Of a DNA stretch of 45,924 nucleotides, positions 33,930 to 42,520 are shown piece after piece (within the stretch, counting starts at the first letter, position 1; every line of letters begins with the position of its first letter). The notes below the pieces were generated by a model. The model saw only the letters and a program-made list of their open reading frames with translations, made no database searches and was not told where the DNA came from. A program made the translations under genes and the position numbers. The DNA lies in contig BQJF01000029.1 of the NCBI GenBank assembly GCA_021604565.1, forward strand, positions 1 to 45,924, in the 5' to 3' direction. Source of the stretch: Minwuia thermotolerans. Lineage in GTDB: Bacteria; Pseudomonadota; Alphaproteobacteria; Minwuiales; Minwuiaceae.

Positions 33930-34394
33930 GTGGAAATTCATGACCTCCTGAACCCGGCATCCGTTGTCTTCGGCCTGAAGGCCGGAAGCAAGAAGCAGGT
34001 GTTGCAGGAACTGGCCCGGATTGCCGCGGCGCAGGTGGGACTGCACGAACGTGTGGTCTTCGATGTGCTGCTGGAACGTGAACGGCTGGGCAGCACCGGC
34101 GTCGGTGAGGGCGTGGCCATTCCGCATGGCCGGATTGCCGATCTGAACGGTCTGAGCGGGGTGTTTGCCCTGTTGAAACAGCCGGTCGATTTCGATTCGC
34201 TGGACGGTCGCCCTGTCGATCTCGTGTTCCTGCTGCTGGCACCGCAGTCCGCTGGCGCCGATCATCTGAAGGCCCTTTCGCGGATATCGCGCCTGCTGCG
34301 CGACCGGGACATGCGTGACAAGCTTCGCGGCGCGCGCAGCGATGATGCCCTCTATGCGCTTCTGACCACGGGTTCGGCGTCGGAGGCCGCCTGA
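33930..34394 (+). CDS. ptsN: PTS IIA-like nitrogen-regulatory protein PtsN
   Basis: A 154-residue IIA-Ntr domain of the nitrogen phosphotransferase system, which regulates potassium, nitrogen and envelope functions by its phosphorylation state. The phospho-histidine is in 'GVAIPHGRI' (H66). 'LLERERLGSTGVGEG' and 'LVFLLLAPQSAGADHLKALSRISRLL' are family marks. The frame is open from 33810, but the GTG at 33930 ('MEIHDLLNPASVV') gives the correct family length and has CAGGTG a few bases upstream. Position after hpf is the standard one. Confidence 0.93.
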   Translation: MEIHDLLNPASVVFGLKAGSKKQVLQELARIAAAQVGLHERVVFDVLLERERLGSTGVGEGVAIPHGRIADLNGLSGVFALLKQPVDFDSLDGRPVDLVFLLLAPQSAGADHLKALSRISRLLRDRDMRDKLRGARSDDALYALLTTGSASEAA

Positions 34395-34434
34395 CCGGTG
34401 CCGTGACCGGCCAAACTGACAGGGGAGCCTGCTG

Positions 34435-35769
34435 ATGCTGCGCTGGGGTCTGGTTGCCGTTACCGCTGTTCTGCTGGTCGTCACGGTCCTGATGTTCATC
34501 GACCGGTTCAGTGACGACCCTGCCCCGGCCGTTCCGTTGGCTGCCAAGCCTGAGACGGCTCCTGATGCTCCCCCTGCTAGCCCGCCGTCTGATGTAACCG
34601 TGCCTGCTGCCGCCGCGCCGCTGCGCACCGAACCGGAACCTGTGGCACCAGTCCGGGCTGCCGAGACTGTGGCGCCCGCCCCGGCCACTACCCCCGCGCC
34701 AGCGCAGACGACACCATCCTCGCCCACCGAAGAACCCCGACAGACCGTGGCCCAGTTCGCGGACCGCCCTGCAACGCCGAAGCCGGTGGTCCGGGAACAG
34801 CAACCGAAACTGGAGCTGGCAAGGCAGTCCGCACGACCGGGTTCCTTCAGTCTGGGCAGTCCGGTGGACTGCACCTTGGGCAAGGACTGCTTCATCCAGC
34901 AATACATGGACGTTGACCCCGGTCCCGCCGCGCAGGACTTCATGTGCGGGCATCTGAGTTACCAGAGCCACAGTGGCACGGATTTCCGGGCCCCCAATCT
35001 TCGCGCCATGCAGGAGGGGATTCCGGTGATCGCGGCACGGGACGGCGTGGTGCGCGCGTTGCGTGATGGCATGGCGGACGTGAACGTGAAGACCCTGCCC
35101 GAAGGCGCGGTCGATGGTCGTGAATGCGGCAATGCCGTCGTGCTGACGCATGAGGACGGCTGGGAAACCCAGTACTGCCACCTGCAGAACGGCTCCGTCT
35201 CTGTCGGCAAGGGCCAGATCGTGCGCGCAGGTGACAGGCTTGGCCTGATCGGCATGTCGGGCAAGGCACAGTTTCCCCACCTGCACCTCAGCGTGCGCAA
35301 GGACGGTCAGAAGGTTGATCCCTTCCGTGGGGTTGATCCGCAGGTGGCCTGCGGTGGCGATTACCGTCCGCTCTGGGATTCCGTCAGCGGGCAACAGGTC
35401 ACCTACCAGGCTGGCGGCATTCTCGATCTCGGGATGATCGACCGCCAGTTGACAAAGGAAGAAGCGGAGAGCGGCAACAGTTCCGTCACAACGCTGGACC
35501 GCAACGGACAGGCGCTGGTGGCCTGGTACATTGTCTTCGGCATCCGACAGGGTGATGTCATGAGCATCAGCATCACCGATCCAGACGGCAATCGTGTCTT
35601 CACCCAGACCCTCAATCCGCACCCGAAGGACCAGGCGCAGTATTTCGCCTTTGGCGGTCGTCGCACGCCGCCCGGCGGCTTTCAGCCCGGCGCCTATCGC
35701 GCGGAAGTACAGATGATCCGCGATGGTGCTCTGCACGACCGGCGCGAGATGATCGTGACCCTGCGCTGA
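34435..35769 (+). CDS. M23-family (LytM) metallopeptidase, membrane-anchored
   Basis: A 444-residue envelope protein. It has an N-terminal signal-anchor helix (3-22), a Pro/Ala-rich linker (30-125), and an M23 domain with zinc ligands in 'HSGTDF' (H179, D183) and 'FPHLHLSVR' (H282, H284). The metal site looks complete, so peptidoglycan endopeptidase activity is likely. Several Cys in the exported part (146, 152, 171, 231, 248) could form disulfides. A further domain of about 140 residues follows the M23 part and is not recognised. It lies 40 bp behind ptsN. Confidence 0.87.
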   Translation: MLRWGLVAVTAVLLVVTVLMFIDRFSDDPAPAVPLAAKPETAPDAPPASPPSDVTVPAAAAPLRTEPEPVAPVRAAETVAPAPATTPAPAQTTPSSPTEEPRQTVAQFADRPATPKPVVREQQPKLELARQSARPGSFSLGSPVDCTLGKDCFIQQYMDVDPGPAAQDFMCGHLSYQSHSGTDFRAPNLRAMQEGIPVIAARDGVVRALRDGMADVNVKTLPEGAVDGRECGNAVVLTHEDGWETQYCHLQNGSVSVGKGQIVRAGDRLGLIGMSGKAQFPHLHLSVRKDGQKVDPFRGVDPQVACGGDYRPLWDSVSGQQVTYQAGGILDLGMIDRQLTKEEAESGNSSVTTLDRNGQALVAWYIVFGIRQGDVMSISITDPDGNRVFTQTLNPHPKDQAQYFAFGGRRTPPGGFQPGAYRAEVQMIRDGALHDRREMIVTLR

Positions 35770-35778
35770 GGCACCGGA

Positions 35779-37002
35779 TCAGGCGGCTGATGCCGCCCGG
35801 GGCGGGATCAGGATGATCAGCCCACCGATCAGGACCAGCACCGCAAGGCCACCGAAGGCCAGGGTATAGCCGCTGAATGCCAGCAGCAGGCTGAATGCGG
35901 CAGGACCGACAACCAGTCCGAAATAGGTGAAGAAGACGGTTGCCGCTGTGGCGGAGGCAATCTGCTCCTCCGGCACCTGGCGGGCGACCTCGGCCAGATA
36001 GACACCGTTCCACCCGGCGGCTCCGGCACCGCAGAAGACGGCCAGCACCAGCACCAGCCAGTAGGGCGTGTCGGCATCGACCGTCGCCAGTATCGTGACA
36101 GATACCGCCGTCACGATGCCGAAGCTGGCCAGTATGAGGCGCGACTGCCCCAGCCGGTCGTTGAGCCAGCCCGCGATCATGCGAATGGAGAAACTGCTGA
36201 TCTGCATGGCGGAGAAGGCCGCGCCCGCCGCGACCAGTGACATGGCCGCCTGCTCGGCCAGGAAGATCACCAGAAAGGTTCCCAGGATCATCTGTCCGGC
36301 ACCGTAGGTGAAGGACATCAGCGCGATACGGACCAGCATCGGATGGCCCCGGACCACGGCAATCGGGATCACGTCCGCCAGGCGCATCGGGACGCGGGCG
36401 GGCGCACTGGCGATGACATCCAGATCCAGACGCGACCGCCAGGGCTGCGCCACGACGACGGTCAGGAACCCGATACCGATGATGACCGACACCGCAGCCT
36501 GCCAGCCATGTTCCGCTTCAACCAGCGGGATCAGGATGCCGACAAGCGCGCCACCCGCCGGGACGCCGGACTGCTTGATGGAGAAGATCAGACTGCGCCG
36601 GGCCGGGTGCGTGTGACGTGACAGCAGGTACGAACCGCCGGGCGCATTCGGGCCGTATCCGATACCGATGAATACCGCCGCCATCAGCGCCAGCGCCGGA
36701 ATTCCTGCAAACAGCACGGCCAGCGCCAGACCGGAAAGCAGCACACCGGCCTGAATCAGTCGCACAGGTCCGTGTCGGGTCAGCAGGAATGCAGCGACGG
36801 AGGTGCCGAACATGGCCCCTGCGAAGGTCAGGGCGCCGAAGATACCCAGTCCGGACTCATCCAGTCCCAGTTCGGGTGGCAGGGCAGGCGCAACAACCGC
36901 GGTCGCGCTGAAGAGCGCAGCCGCCACGATCTGCAGCAGCAGTGTCGCGCCGAGCGCCGTCGCGGGGCGTCGCTGATAGGTTGGCCGAGCCGGATCACTC
37001 AC
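35779..37002 (-). CDS. MFS transporter
   Basis: A 407-residue polytopic membrane protein with about 12 hydrophobic segments. The loop 'GIGYGPNAPGGSYLLSRHTHPARRSLIFSIKQSGVPAGGALVG', quoted only in part by family use, matches a bacterial MFS subgroup in which 'SIKQSGVPAGG' is conserved. The substrate is unknown. Its ATG overlaps the stop of the isomerase gene by 4 bp, so both are co-translated and the transporter may carry an aromatic or related compound (inference). Confidence 0.85.
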   Translation of the reverse strand: MSDPARPTYQRRPATALGATLLLQIVAAALFSATAVVAPALPPELGLDESGLGIFGALTFAGAMFGTSVAAFLLTRHGPVRLIQAGVLLSGLALAVLFAGIPALALMAAVFIGIGYGPNAPGGSYLLSRHTHPARRSLIFSIKQSGVPAGGALVGILIPLVEAEHGWQAAVSVIIGIGFLTVVVAQPWRSRLDLDVIASAPARVPMRLADVIPIAVVRGHPMLVRIALMSFTYGAGQMILGTFLVIFLAEQAAMSLVAAGAAFSAMQISSFSIRMIAGWLNDRLGQSRLILASFGIVTAVSVTILATVDADTPYWLVLVLAVFCGAGAAGWNGVYLAEVARQVPEEQIASATAATVFFTYFGLVVGPAAFSLLLAFSGYTLAFGGLAVLVLIGGLIILIPPRAASAA

Positions 37003-37613
37003 GCAGCGTCACGCTGCCGGACAATCTCCTCCTCGAAATCCACCAGCCGGTCCTTGCCGAAATACATCTCCGAACCGGCGAAGAAGGTCGGACTGCCGAA
37101 GTTTCCGCGATCAACCGACGCACTGGTGTTGGCCATCAGCTTGTCCTTGATGGGCTGTTCCTGAGTGGCGGCAGCTATTGCAGCGCCGTCGAGGCCGGCC
37201 TTGTCCAGGGCTGCCACGATCACCGCCGGGTCATCCATCTTCTGCCCGTCCTCCCACATCGCGCGGAACACGGCATCAATATATGCGGGACCGAAGCCAT
37301 CGCGCTGCGCCACCAGTGCGCCACGCATGATGGCCACCGTGTTCACCGGAAAGTGCGGGTTCATCGTGAAGCGGTCGAGGGCATGGCGGCGGATGAAACG
37401 CTGCATTTCCAGCCGCCCGTACTCGCCCTTGTTCAGTACGCCCTTGTTCCATTCCATCGGCGACTTGTTGCCGGTCAGCTTGAACAGGCCACCCAGCAGC
37501 ACCGGAACATACTTGATCGGCACGCCCGTGCGCTCCGTTATCGCAGGCAGCATGCAGTGCGCCAGATAGGCGTTGGGACTGCCGAAATCGAAATGAAACT
37601 CTGCCGCAGGCAT
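36999..37613 (-). CDS. 2-hydroxychromene-2-carboxylate isomerase-like, DsbA-family GSH-dependent enzyme
   Basis: A 204-residue thioredoxin-fold (kappa-GST/HCCA isomerase) protein. The N-terminal 'FHFDFGSPNAYLAH' has the Ser (S12) that contacts glutathione in HCCA isomerases instead of a CxxC motif. 'KYVPVLLGGLFKLTGNKSP' and 'NFGSPTFFAGSEMYFGKDRL' are typical. The frame is open far upstream to 38360, but the ATG at 37613 has GGGGGAG before it and gives the standard length. HCCA isomerase acts in naphthalene degradation; here no other such genes are present, so the true substrate is open. Confidence 0.87.
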   Translation of the reverse strand: MPAAEFHFDFGSPNAYLAHCMLPAITERTGVPIKYVPVLLGGLFKLTGNKSPMEWNKGVLNKGEYGRLEMQRFIRRHALDRFTMNPHFPVNTVAIMRGALVAQRDGFGPAYIDAVFRAMWEDGQKMDDPAVIVAALDKAGLDGAAIAAATQEQPIKDKLMANTSASVDRGNFGSPTFFAGSEMYFGKDRLVDFEEEIVRQRDAA

Positions 37614-37799
37614 GGCTTTCTCCCCCACAGATCGTTCGCGAACGGGACGCCCACGCTCATCCTGACGGGCAGCTTCACCTCTCGCGCAAGTGTGCGTCAA
37701 TGATACTTCATCGCATGGCAGGGGCGAAGCTGTCGCAAAGACACATTCCGATGCCGCGTGCGTCTGGAAATTGCCGCATTCCCCCTCTATGTTCCGCAA

Positions 37800-38327
37800 A
37801 TGCTCAGGAACAGCTTCATATCCGCGGCGCTGCTTGCCGCACTGGTCGCACTCTCCGGCGCACTGCCCGGCGATGCCCATGCCCAGGCCGCACCGCAGAA
37901 GATCGGTGACTATCGCGACTGGTCCGCCTGGATCTATCGTGACGGCGAACAGCAGATCTGCTTCGTCACCTCGTCGCCGAAGAAGACCCTGCCAAAGGGT
38001 GTGAACCGCGGCGCGATCCGCTTCAACGTGGCCCACCGCCCGACCGACGGTGTGGAGAACGAGATCAGCATGATCGTCGGCTATCCCTTTGCGCCGAAGC
38101 GGGAGGCCGTGGCCAGGATCGGCAGCACGGAGATCGGCATGCAGACCGACGGCGAGCGTGCCTGGTCGCTGGATCCGCGTGACGACAGCCAGATGGTCTC
38201 CGCCATGAAGGCCGGGCTGGACATGGTGATCACCGGCTTTTCCAAGCGCGGCACCAAGACCACCGACACCTATTCCCTGCTCGGCTTCACCGCCGCCATG
38301 AACGCCATAGACAAGGCCTGCCCGTGA
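37800..38327 (+). CDS. Invasion-associated locus B (IalB)-family periplasmic protein
   Basis: A 175-residue exported protein with a signal peptide ('[19 protein letters not shown]', cleavage near 'AHA'). The body has '[23 protein letters not shown]' (W/Y-rich start of the IalB fold) and 'FSLLGF'-like C-terminal '[19 protein letters not shown]' with two Cys. IalB-family proteins are common in alphaproteobacteria and mostly of unknown role despite the name. A GTG at 37758 would give 14 more residues. Its stop overlaps the GTG start of rlmN by 3 bases (GTGA), so the two are coupled. Confidence 0.82.
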   Translation: MLRNSFISAALLAALVALSGALPGDAHAQAAPQKIGDYRDWSAWIYRDGEQQICFVTSSPKKTLPKGVNRGAIRFNVAHRPTDGVENEISMIVGYPFAPKREAVARIGSTEIGMQTDGERAWSLDPRDDSQMVSAMKAGLDMVITGFSKRGTKTTDTYSLLGFTAAMNAIDKACP

Positions 38328-39490
38328 CCGATCTCGCCATCCAGCCGGAAGTGCGCGCAACCGACCGCCCCCATGCGGCGGGGTTCGACAGTCGGGTCAA
38401 CCTGATCGGCCTCGACCGCCAGGAGATGGCGGACGCCCTGCTGGATGCGGGGGAACGTCCGGACAAGGTGAAGATGCGCGCGGGACAGCTTTTCCACTGG
38501 ATCTATGAGCGTGGCGCGCGCGACTTCGACGCCATGACCTCCATCTCCAAGGTCTGGCGCGCCGATCTGGCCGACCGTTTTGTCGTCGGTCGCCCCGACA
38601 TCAGTGTGGCCCAGCAGTCCAGCGATGGCACCCGCAAGTGGCTGATGCGGTTTCCTGATGGGCATGAGGCGGAGGCGGTGCATATTCCGGAGGCGGATCG
38701 CGGTGCGCTCTGCGTCTCCAGCCAGGTCGGCTGCACGCTGACCTGCAGTTTCTGCCACACCGGCACCCAGAAGCTGGTGCGCAACCTGACACCGGGGGAG
38801 ATCGTCGGGCAGGTGATGATCGCCCGTGATGCGCTGGCCGAATGGCCCAGTCCCCGTGACGGCAACCGCCAGCTCTCCAACATCGTCATGATGGGGATGG
38901 GGGAGCCGCTGCTGAACTACGACAATGTTTCAAAGGCGCTGAAGATCGTCATGGACGAGCGCGGGATTGCCATTTCCAAGCGGCGGATCACGCTCTCGAC
39001 CTCCGGTGTCGTGCCGATGATGAAACGCTGCGGTGAAGACCTGCAGGTCAACCTCGCCGTCTCCCTGCACGCCGTGAACGACGAACTGCGCGACGTGCTG
39101 GTGCCGATCAACCGCAAGCATCCGCTGAAGGAACTGATCCAGGCCTGCCGCGACTACCCGGCGGCCAACAATGCCCGACGCATCACCTTCGAATACGTGA
39201 TGCTGGACGGCATCAACGACAGCCCGGCGGAGGCGCGTGAACTGGTCCGGCTGATCAGCGGCATTCCCGCCAAGGTCAACCTGATCCCGTTCAACCCCTG
39301 GCCCGGCGTTGCCTATTCCTGCTCCAGCCCCAAGGCGATCCGCAAGTTCGCGGAGATCGTCAACGATGCGGGCTATTCCAGCCCGGTGCGGATGCCGCGC
39401 GGGCGGGACATCATGGCCGCCTGCGGTCAGTTGAAGACGGAGAGCGAACGCGGGCGCCGGGAGAAGACCGGAACCGCCGCAGCGCAATGA
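38324..39490 (+). CDS. rlmN: Dual-specificity 23S rRNA A2503 / tRNA A37 C2-methyltransferase RlmN
   Basis: A 388-residue radical SAM methyltransferase. The cluster motif 'CTLTCSFC' gives C137, C141 and C144. A C-terminal '[15 protein letters not shown]' holds the second catalytic Cys near 366-367. '[17 protein letters not shown]' is the N-terminal accessory domain. The start is GTG (38324), overlapping the IalB gene stop. Methylation of A2503 in 23S rRNA tunes the peptidyl-transferase centre; tRNA A37 is a second target in E. coli. Confidence 0.95.
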   Translation: MTDLAIQPEVRATDRPHAAGFDSRVNLIGLDRQEMADALLDAGERPDKVKMRAGQLFHWIYERGARDFDAMTSISKVWRADLADRFVVGRPDISVAQQSSDGTRKWLMRFPDGHEAEAVHIPEADRGALCVSSQVGCTLTCSFCHTGTQKLVRNLTPGEIVGQVMIARDALAEWPSPRDGNRQLSNIVMMGMGEPLLNYDNVSKALKIVMDERGIAISKRRITLSTSGVVPMMKRCGEDLQVNLAVSLHAVNDELRDVLVPINRKHPLKELIQACRDYPAANNARRITFEYVMLDGINDSPAEARELVRLISGIPAKVNLIPFNPWPGVAYSCSSPKAIRKFAEIVNDAGYSSPVRMPRGRDIMAACGQLKTESERGRREKTGTAAAQ

Positions 39491-39948
39491 CGGCACGCGC
39501 GGACATCGCCGATCCGGGTGTTCGCGCCGCCTTCGAAGCCTTCCCTGAAACCTTTCACCGGCCGCTGCGCGACCTGCGCCAGCTCATCCTGGAAACGGCG
39601 GAGGACGATCCGCGCGTCGGCACCCTTCAGGAAACGCTGAAATGGGGGCAACCGTCGTGGCTGCCTTCGCGGCCGCGTATCGGCACGACCATCCGACTGG
39701 GCACCGACCGGCAGGGCATGCATCTGGCGCTGTTCTTTCATTGCCAGACCAGCGTCATCCGCGACTTCCGCAGCGGTCCCGGCAAGGACATGCGGTTCGA
39801 CGGAAACCGCGCGATCCTGCTGGATCCGGACGGCCCCCTGCCCCGCGACCTGCTGCGTCTGCCCATCCGGCACGCGCTGACCTATCATCTGAAACCGGCA
39901 AAGAAACAGGTGGCGGATCAGTCGGAACACCAGACCGCAAGTTCATAG
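39487..39948 (+). CDS. DUF1801 domain protein
   Basis: A 153-residue protein whose '[20 protein letters not shown]' and following '[23 protein letters not shown]' match DUF1801 (YdhG-like fold). The biochemical role is unknown. It overlaps the rlmN stop by 4 bp, so it is the last gene of that unit. Its 3' end overlaps the convergent VOC gene by 31 bp. Confidence 0.85.
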   Translation: MTARADIADPGVRAAFEAFPETFHRPLRDLRQLILETAEDDPRVGTLQETLKWGQPSWLPSRPRIGTTIRLGTDRQGMHLALFFHCQTSVIRDFRSGPGKDMRFDGNRAILLDPDGPLPRDLLRLPIRHALTYHLKPAKKQVADQSEHQTASS

Positions 39949-40268
39949 CCGTCCGGGTCGGTGAACTGGAATCGCCGCCCGCCGGGAAAGGCGAACTCCG
40001 GTTTCACGATGGCTCCGCCGGCATCCGTCACCTGCTTCGCGACAGTCTCCAGATCATCGCTGTAGAGCACGATCAGTGGTCCGCCGACTGTCACGGTTTC
40101 ACCGACGGCAAACCCGCCCTTCATGCTGCCATCGGTGAACTCGCAATAGCTGTCGCCATAGTCGGTGAATGTCCAGCCGAAGGCGGCGGCGTAGAAGGCC
40201 TTCGTCCGGGCCATGTCTGACACGTTGAACTCGACGTAGTTGATGGCGACCGGGGTGCTTGCCGACAT
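39918..40268 (-). CDS. VOC-family (glyoxalase/bleomycin-resistance fold) protein
   Basis: A 116-residue VOC protein: 'NYVEFNVSDMARTKAFYAAAFGWTFTDYGDSYCEFTDG', quoted here as short blocks, and the C-terminal '[18 protein letters not shown]' with the metal-ligand Glu. Such proteins bind or modify small molecules and include drug-binding resistance proteins. The frame is open to 40379, but the ATG at 40268 ('MSASTPVAINY') has AGGAGAGAG before it. A GTTC-N7-GTTC box overlapping a good -10 lies 27 bp upstream, which suggests SOS control. The gene overlaps the convergent DUF1801 gene by 31 bp. Confidence 0.87.
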   Translation of the reverse strand: MSASTPVAINYVEFNVSDMARTKAFYAAAFGWTFTDYGDSYCEFTDGSMKGGFAVGETVTVGGPLIVLYSDDLETVAKQVTDAGGAIVKPEFAFPGGRRFQFTDPDGYELAVWCSD

Positions 40269-40294
40269 GATCTCTCTCCTGTTTTCGACTTCGG

Positions 40295-40309
40295 GAACAT
40301 AAACAGAAC
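40295..40309 (-). promoter_or_regulatory. Alphaproteobacterial LexA (SOS) box, GTTC-N7-GTTC
   Basis: On the minus strand the sequence is GTTC-TGTTTAT-GTTC (plus strand GAAC-ATAAACA-GAAC), an exact match to the direct-repeat SOS box established for alphaproteobacteria. It covers the -10 of a good promoter (see the next entry) and ends 27 bp before the VOC start codon, the standard arrangement for LexA repression. Confidence 0.65.
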
Positions 40310-40324
40310 ATTTTCCGGCGGCAA
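40296..40324 (-). promoter_or_regulatory. Candidate promoter of the VOC gene
   Basis: On the minus strand TTGCCG (40324-40319), a 17 bp spacer and TATGTT (40301-40296) form a near-consensus sigma-70 promoter. The LexA-type box (40295-40309) covers the -10 and the end of the spacer. Confidence 0.55.
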
Positions 40325-40429
40325 TGGCTGAATCCCCGCTCGCTTGACCGCAGGGCGCACGAGTGCACGAATGCGGCAAGCGACAGCGAGAAATCGCCTG
40401 TCAGCAAAGTCGGAGGGATGGGGACCACC

Positions 40430-41644
40430 ATGGGCTATGTCACGCATCTGGAATGCAGCGCGACGGGGGAGAAATTCGACGCCAACACGGTTCACAACCT
40501 CTCCCCTGCAGGCAAGCCGTTGCTGGTCCGCTATGACCTGGAGCGAATGCGGCGTGAACTTGACCGGGATGCCCAGACACTGGGGCCGGATGGGCTCTGG
40601 AGCTATGCCGCACTGCTGCCGGTCGATGATCCGACCCATCGTGTCAGCCTGGGCGAGATCGCGACACCGCTGCTGCCCCTGCCCCGCACAGGTGCCCGCC
40701 TGAACGCCGCGCGGCTCTGGACCAAGGACGAGGGGCGGCTGCCCACCGGATCGTTCAAGGCGCGCGGCATGGCGCTGGCGGTCTCCATGGCGAAGCGCTT
40801 CGGCCTGACCCGGCTGGCGATCCCGACCAATGGCAATGCGGGCGCAGCCATGGCCGCCTATGGCCGGGCGGCGGGGATGGAGGTCTACGTCTTCTGTCCG
40901 GAGGAAACCCCGGACGTGAACGTGCGGGAAATTGCGCTGCAGGGGGCGAAGGTCTGGCGCGTCAACGGCCAGATCGACCAGTGTGGCGCGATCGTCCGTG
41001 ACGGCAAGGAGCGGATGGGCTGGTTCGATGTCTCCACGCTGAAGGAGCCTTACCGGATCGAGGGCAAGAAGACGATGGGGCTGGAACTGGCGGAACAGCT
41101 TGGCTGGAACGTTCCGGATGCCATCCTGTACCCGACCGGAGGTGGCACCGGCCTGATCGGCATGTGGAAAGCCTTCGACGAACTGGAGGCGCTGGGCTGG
41201 ATTGGCCCGAAGCGCCCGAAGATGATCGCCGTGCAGGCCACAGGCTGCGCGCCCATCGTTCGCGCCTGGCAGGAGGGGGCGGAGCACGCCACCCGCTGGG
41301 AGAATGCGGCGACCGTGGCCAGCGGCATTCGCGTGCCGCAGGCGGTGGGCGATTTCCTGATCCTGCGCGCGGTACGCGACAGCGGCGGCTTTGCCATCGC
41401 CGTCGATGACGAAGCGATCATGGCTGCGCAGGCCGATGCCGCGCGCGATGACGGTGTCCTGCTGGGGCCGGAAGGGGCCGCCACGCTGGCCGCATGGCGG
41501 TTGGCGGTCGAAGCCGGGCAACTGGATCCGCAGGCCCACACGGTGCTGTTCAACTGCGGCACACCGCTGAAGTACCCGATGCCGCCCGTCAGCCGTTCCC
41601 TGAACCTGGATGCCATCGACTGGGACGGGATAGCCAGCGCCTGA
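40430..41644 (+). CDS. thrC: Threonine synthase (PLP)
   Basis: A 404-residue fold-type II PLP enzyme making threonine from O-phosphohomoserine. The PLP lysine is in 'PTGSFKARGM' (K110). The N-terminal 'HLECSATGEKFDANTVHNLSPAGKPLLVRYDLE', cited by its marks 'C-S-x-T-G' and 'NLSPAGKPLLVRYD', is typical of the archaeal/bacterial ThrC class with a residual zinc-ribbon-like start. 'PTNGNAGAAMAAY' and 'YPTGGGTGLIGMWKAF' are also conserved. ATG at 40430 is preferred over 40418 because the latter is too close to GGAGG; both are in frame. Confidence 0.88.
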   Translation: MGYVTHLECSATGEKFDANTVHNLSPAGKPLLVRYDLERMRRELDRDAQTLGPDGLWSYAALLPVDDPTHRVSLGEIATPLLPLPRTGARLNAARLWTKDEGRLPTGSFKARGMALAVSMAKRFGLTRLAIPTNGNAGAAMAAYGRAAGMEVYVFCPEETPDVNVREIALQGAKVWRVNGQIDQCGAIVRDGKERMGWFDVSTLKEPYRIEGKKTMGLELAEQLGWNVPDAILYPTGGGTGLIGMWKAFDELEALGWIGPKRPKMIAVQATGCAPIVRAWQEGAEHATRWENAATVASGIRVPQAVGDFLILRAVRDSGGFAIAVDDEAIMAAQADAARDDGVLLGPEGAATLAAWRLAVEAGQLDPQAHTVLFNCGTPLKYPMPPVSRSLNLDAIDWDGIASA

Positions 41645-41722
41645 AACATACCCCATATGAGATTGCGTGGCGGCGGGCTAACATGTTCTGCTGACGGGGA
41701 ACACACGGGGAGAGGCTGTTTC

Positions 41723-42505
41723 ATGGATCTGGCGCTGAAGGGGAAGACCGTTCTGATAACAGGCGGTTCGCGGGGGATCGGCTTTGCCTGTGCGGAGGTC
41801 TTTGCGCAGGAAGGCGCCCATGTTCATCTGGTGTCCGTCGATCCGGGCCGCCTGCAACATGCCGCCGATATCCTGACCCAGACCTATCACTGCACGGTCG
41901 GCACGACGGCGGCGGACCTTTCCGACCCGGCCTCCGTGGCGAAGGTCGCGGCGGACTGCCCGGAACCCGACATCCTGATCAACAATGCCGGGGCCATTCC
42001 CGGCGGAGACCTGCAGGCGGTGACCGAAGACCGCTGGCGGGAGGCCTGGGACCTGAAGGTCTTCGGCTTCATCAACATGACCCGCGACTACTACGCCCGT
42101 TTCAAGACCCGCGGCTTCGGCACCATCGTCAATGTCATCGGCATGGCGGGGGAGAAGATGGACGCGGTCTATATCGCCGGATCGACCGGCAATGCCTCCC
42201 TGATGGCTTTCACCAAGGCCATGGGGGGGGCCAGCTCGGCGGACAATATCCGCGTCGTCGGCGTCAATCCCGGGGCCATCCTGACCGACCGCATCATCGC
42301 CCGCTTCCGCGACACGGCGGAGGCGAAGCTGGGCGACGCGGAACGCTGGGAAGAACTGATGAAGAACCTGCCGCTGGGCCGCGCCGGTACGCCGCGCGAA
42401 GTTGCCGATACGGTGGCCTTTCTGGCCTCCGACCGTGCCAGCTACATCAGCGGCACCATCGTGACCGTCGATTGCGGACACGCGAACCGAAACACCCTCT
42501 TTTGA
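41723..42505 (+). CDS. Atypical short-chain dehydrogenase/reductase lacking the catalytic Tyr/Lys
   Basis: A 260-residue classical SDR fold. The NAD(P) loop 'TGGSRGIG' (13-20) and 'NNAG' (87-90) are intact, and the C-terminal 'SGTIVTVDCGHA' is normal. Where the catalytic Ser is expected the sequence reads 'NVIGMAG' (137-143), and where Tyr-x-x-x-Lys is expected it reads 'GSTGN' (153-157). The full catalytic set is therefore missing although the cofactor site remains. Start at 41723 has GGGGAGAGG upstream; the frame opens at 41657. It precedes the molybdenum-enzyme gene by 15 bp, so both probably form one operon. Reductase activity by the usual mechanism is doubtful. Confidence 0.85.
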   Translation: MDLALKGKTVLITGGSRGIGFACAEVFAQEGAHVHLVSVDPGRLQHAADILTQTYHCTVGTTAADLSDPASVAKVAADCPEPDILINNAGAIPGGDLQAVTEDRWREAWDLKVFGFINMTRDYYARFKTRGFGTIVNVIGMAGEKMDAVYIAGSTGNASLMAFTKAMGGASSADNIRVVGVNPGAILTDRIIARFRDTAEAKLGDAERWEELMKNLPLGRAGTPREVADTVAFLASDRASYISGTIVTVDCGHANRNTLF

Positions 42506-42520
42506 GCCGGAGATCCTGAC

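Noticed and set aside
37614-38360. Long N-terminal extension of the isomerase gene
   Set aside because: It is antisense to the IalB-like gene. The ATG at 37613 has GGGGGAG and gives the standard family length.
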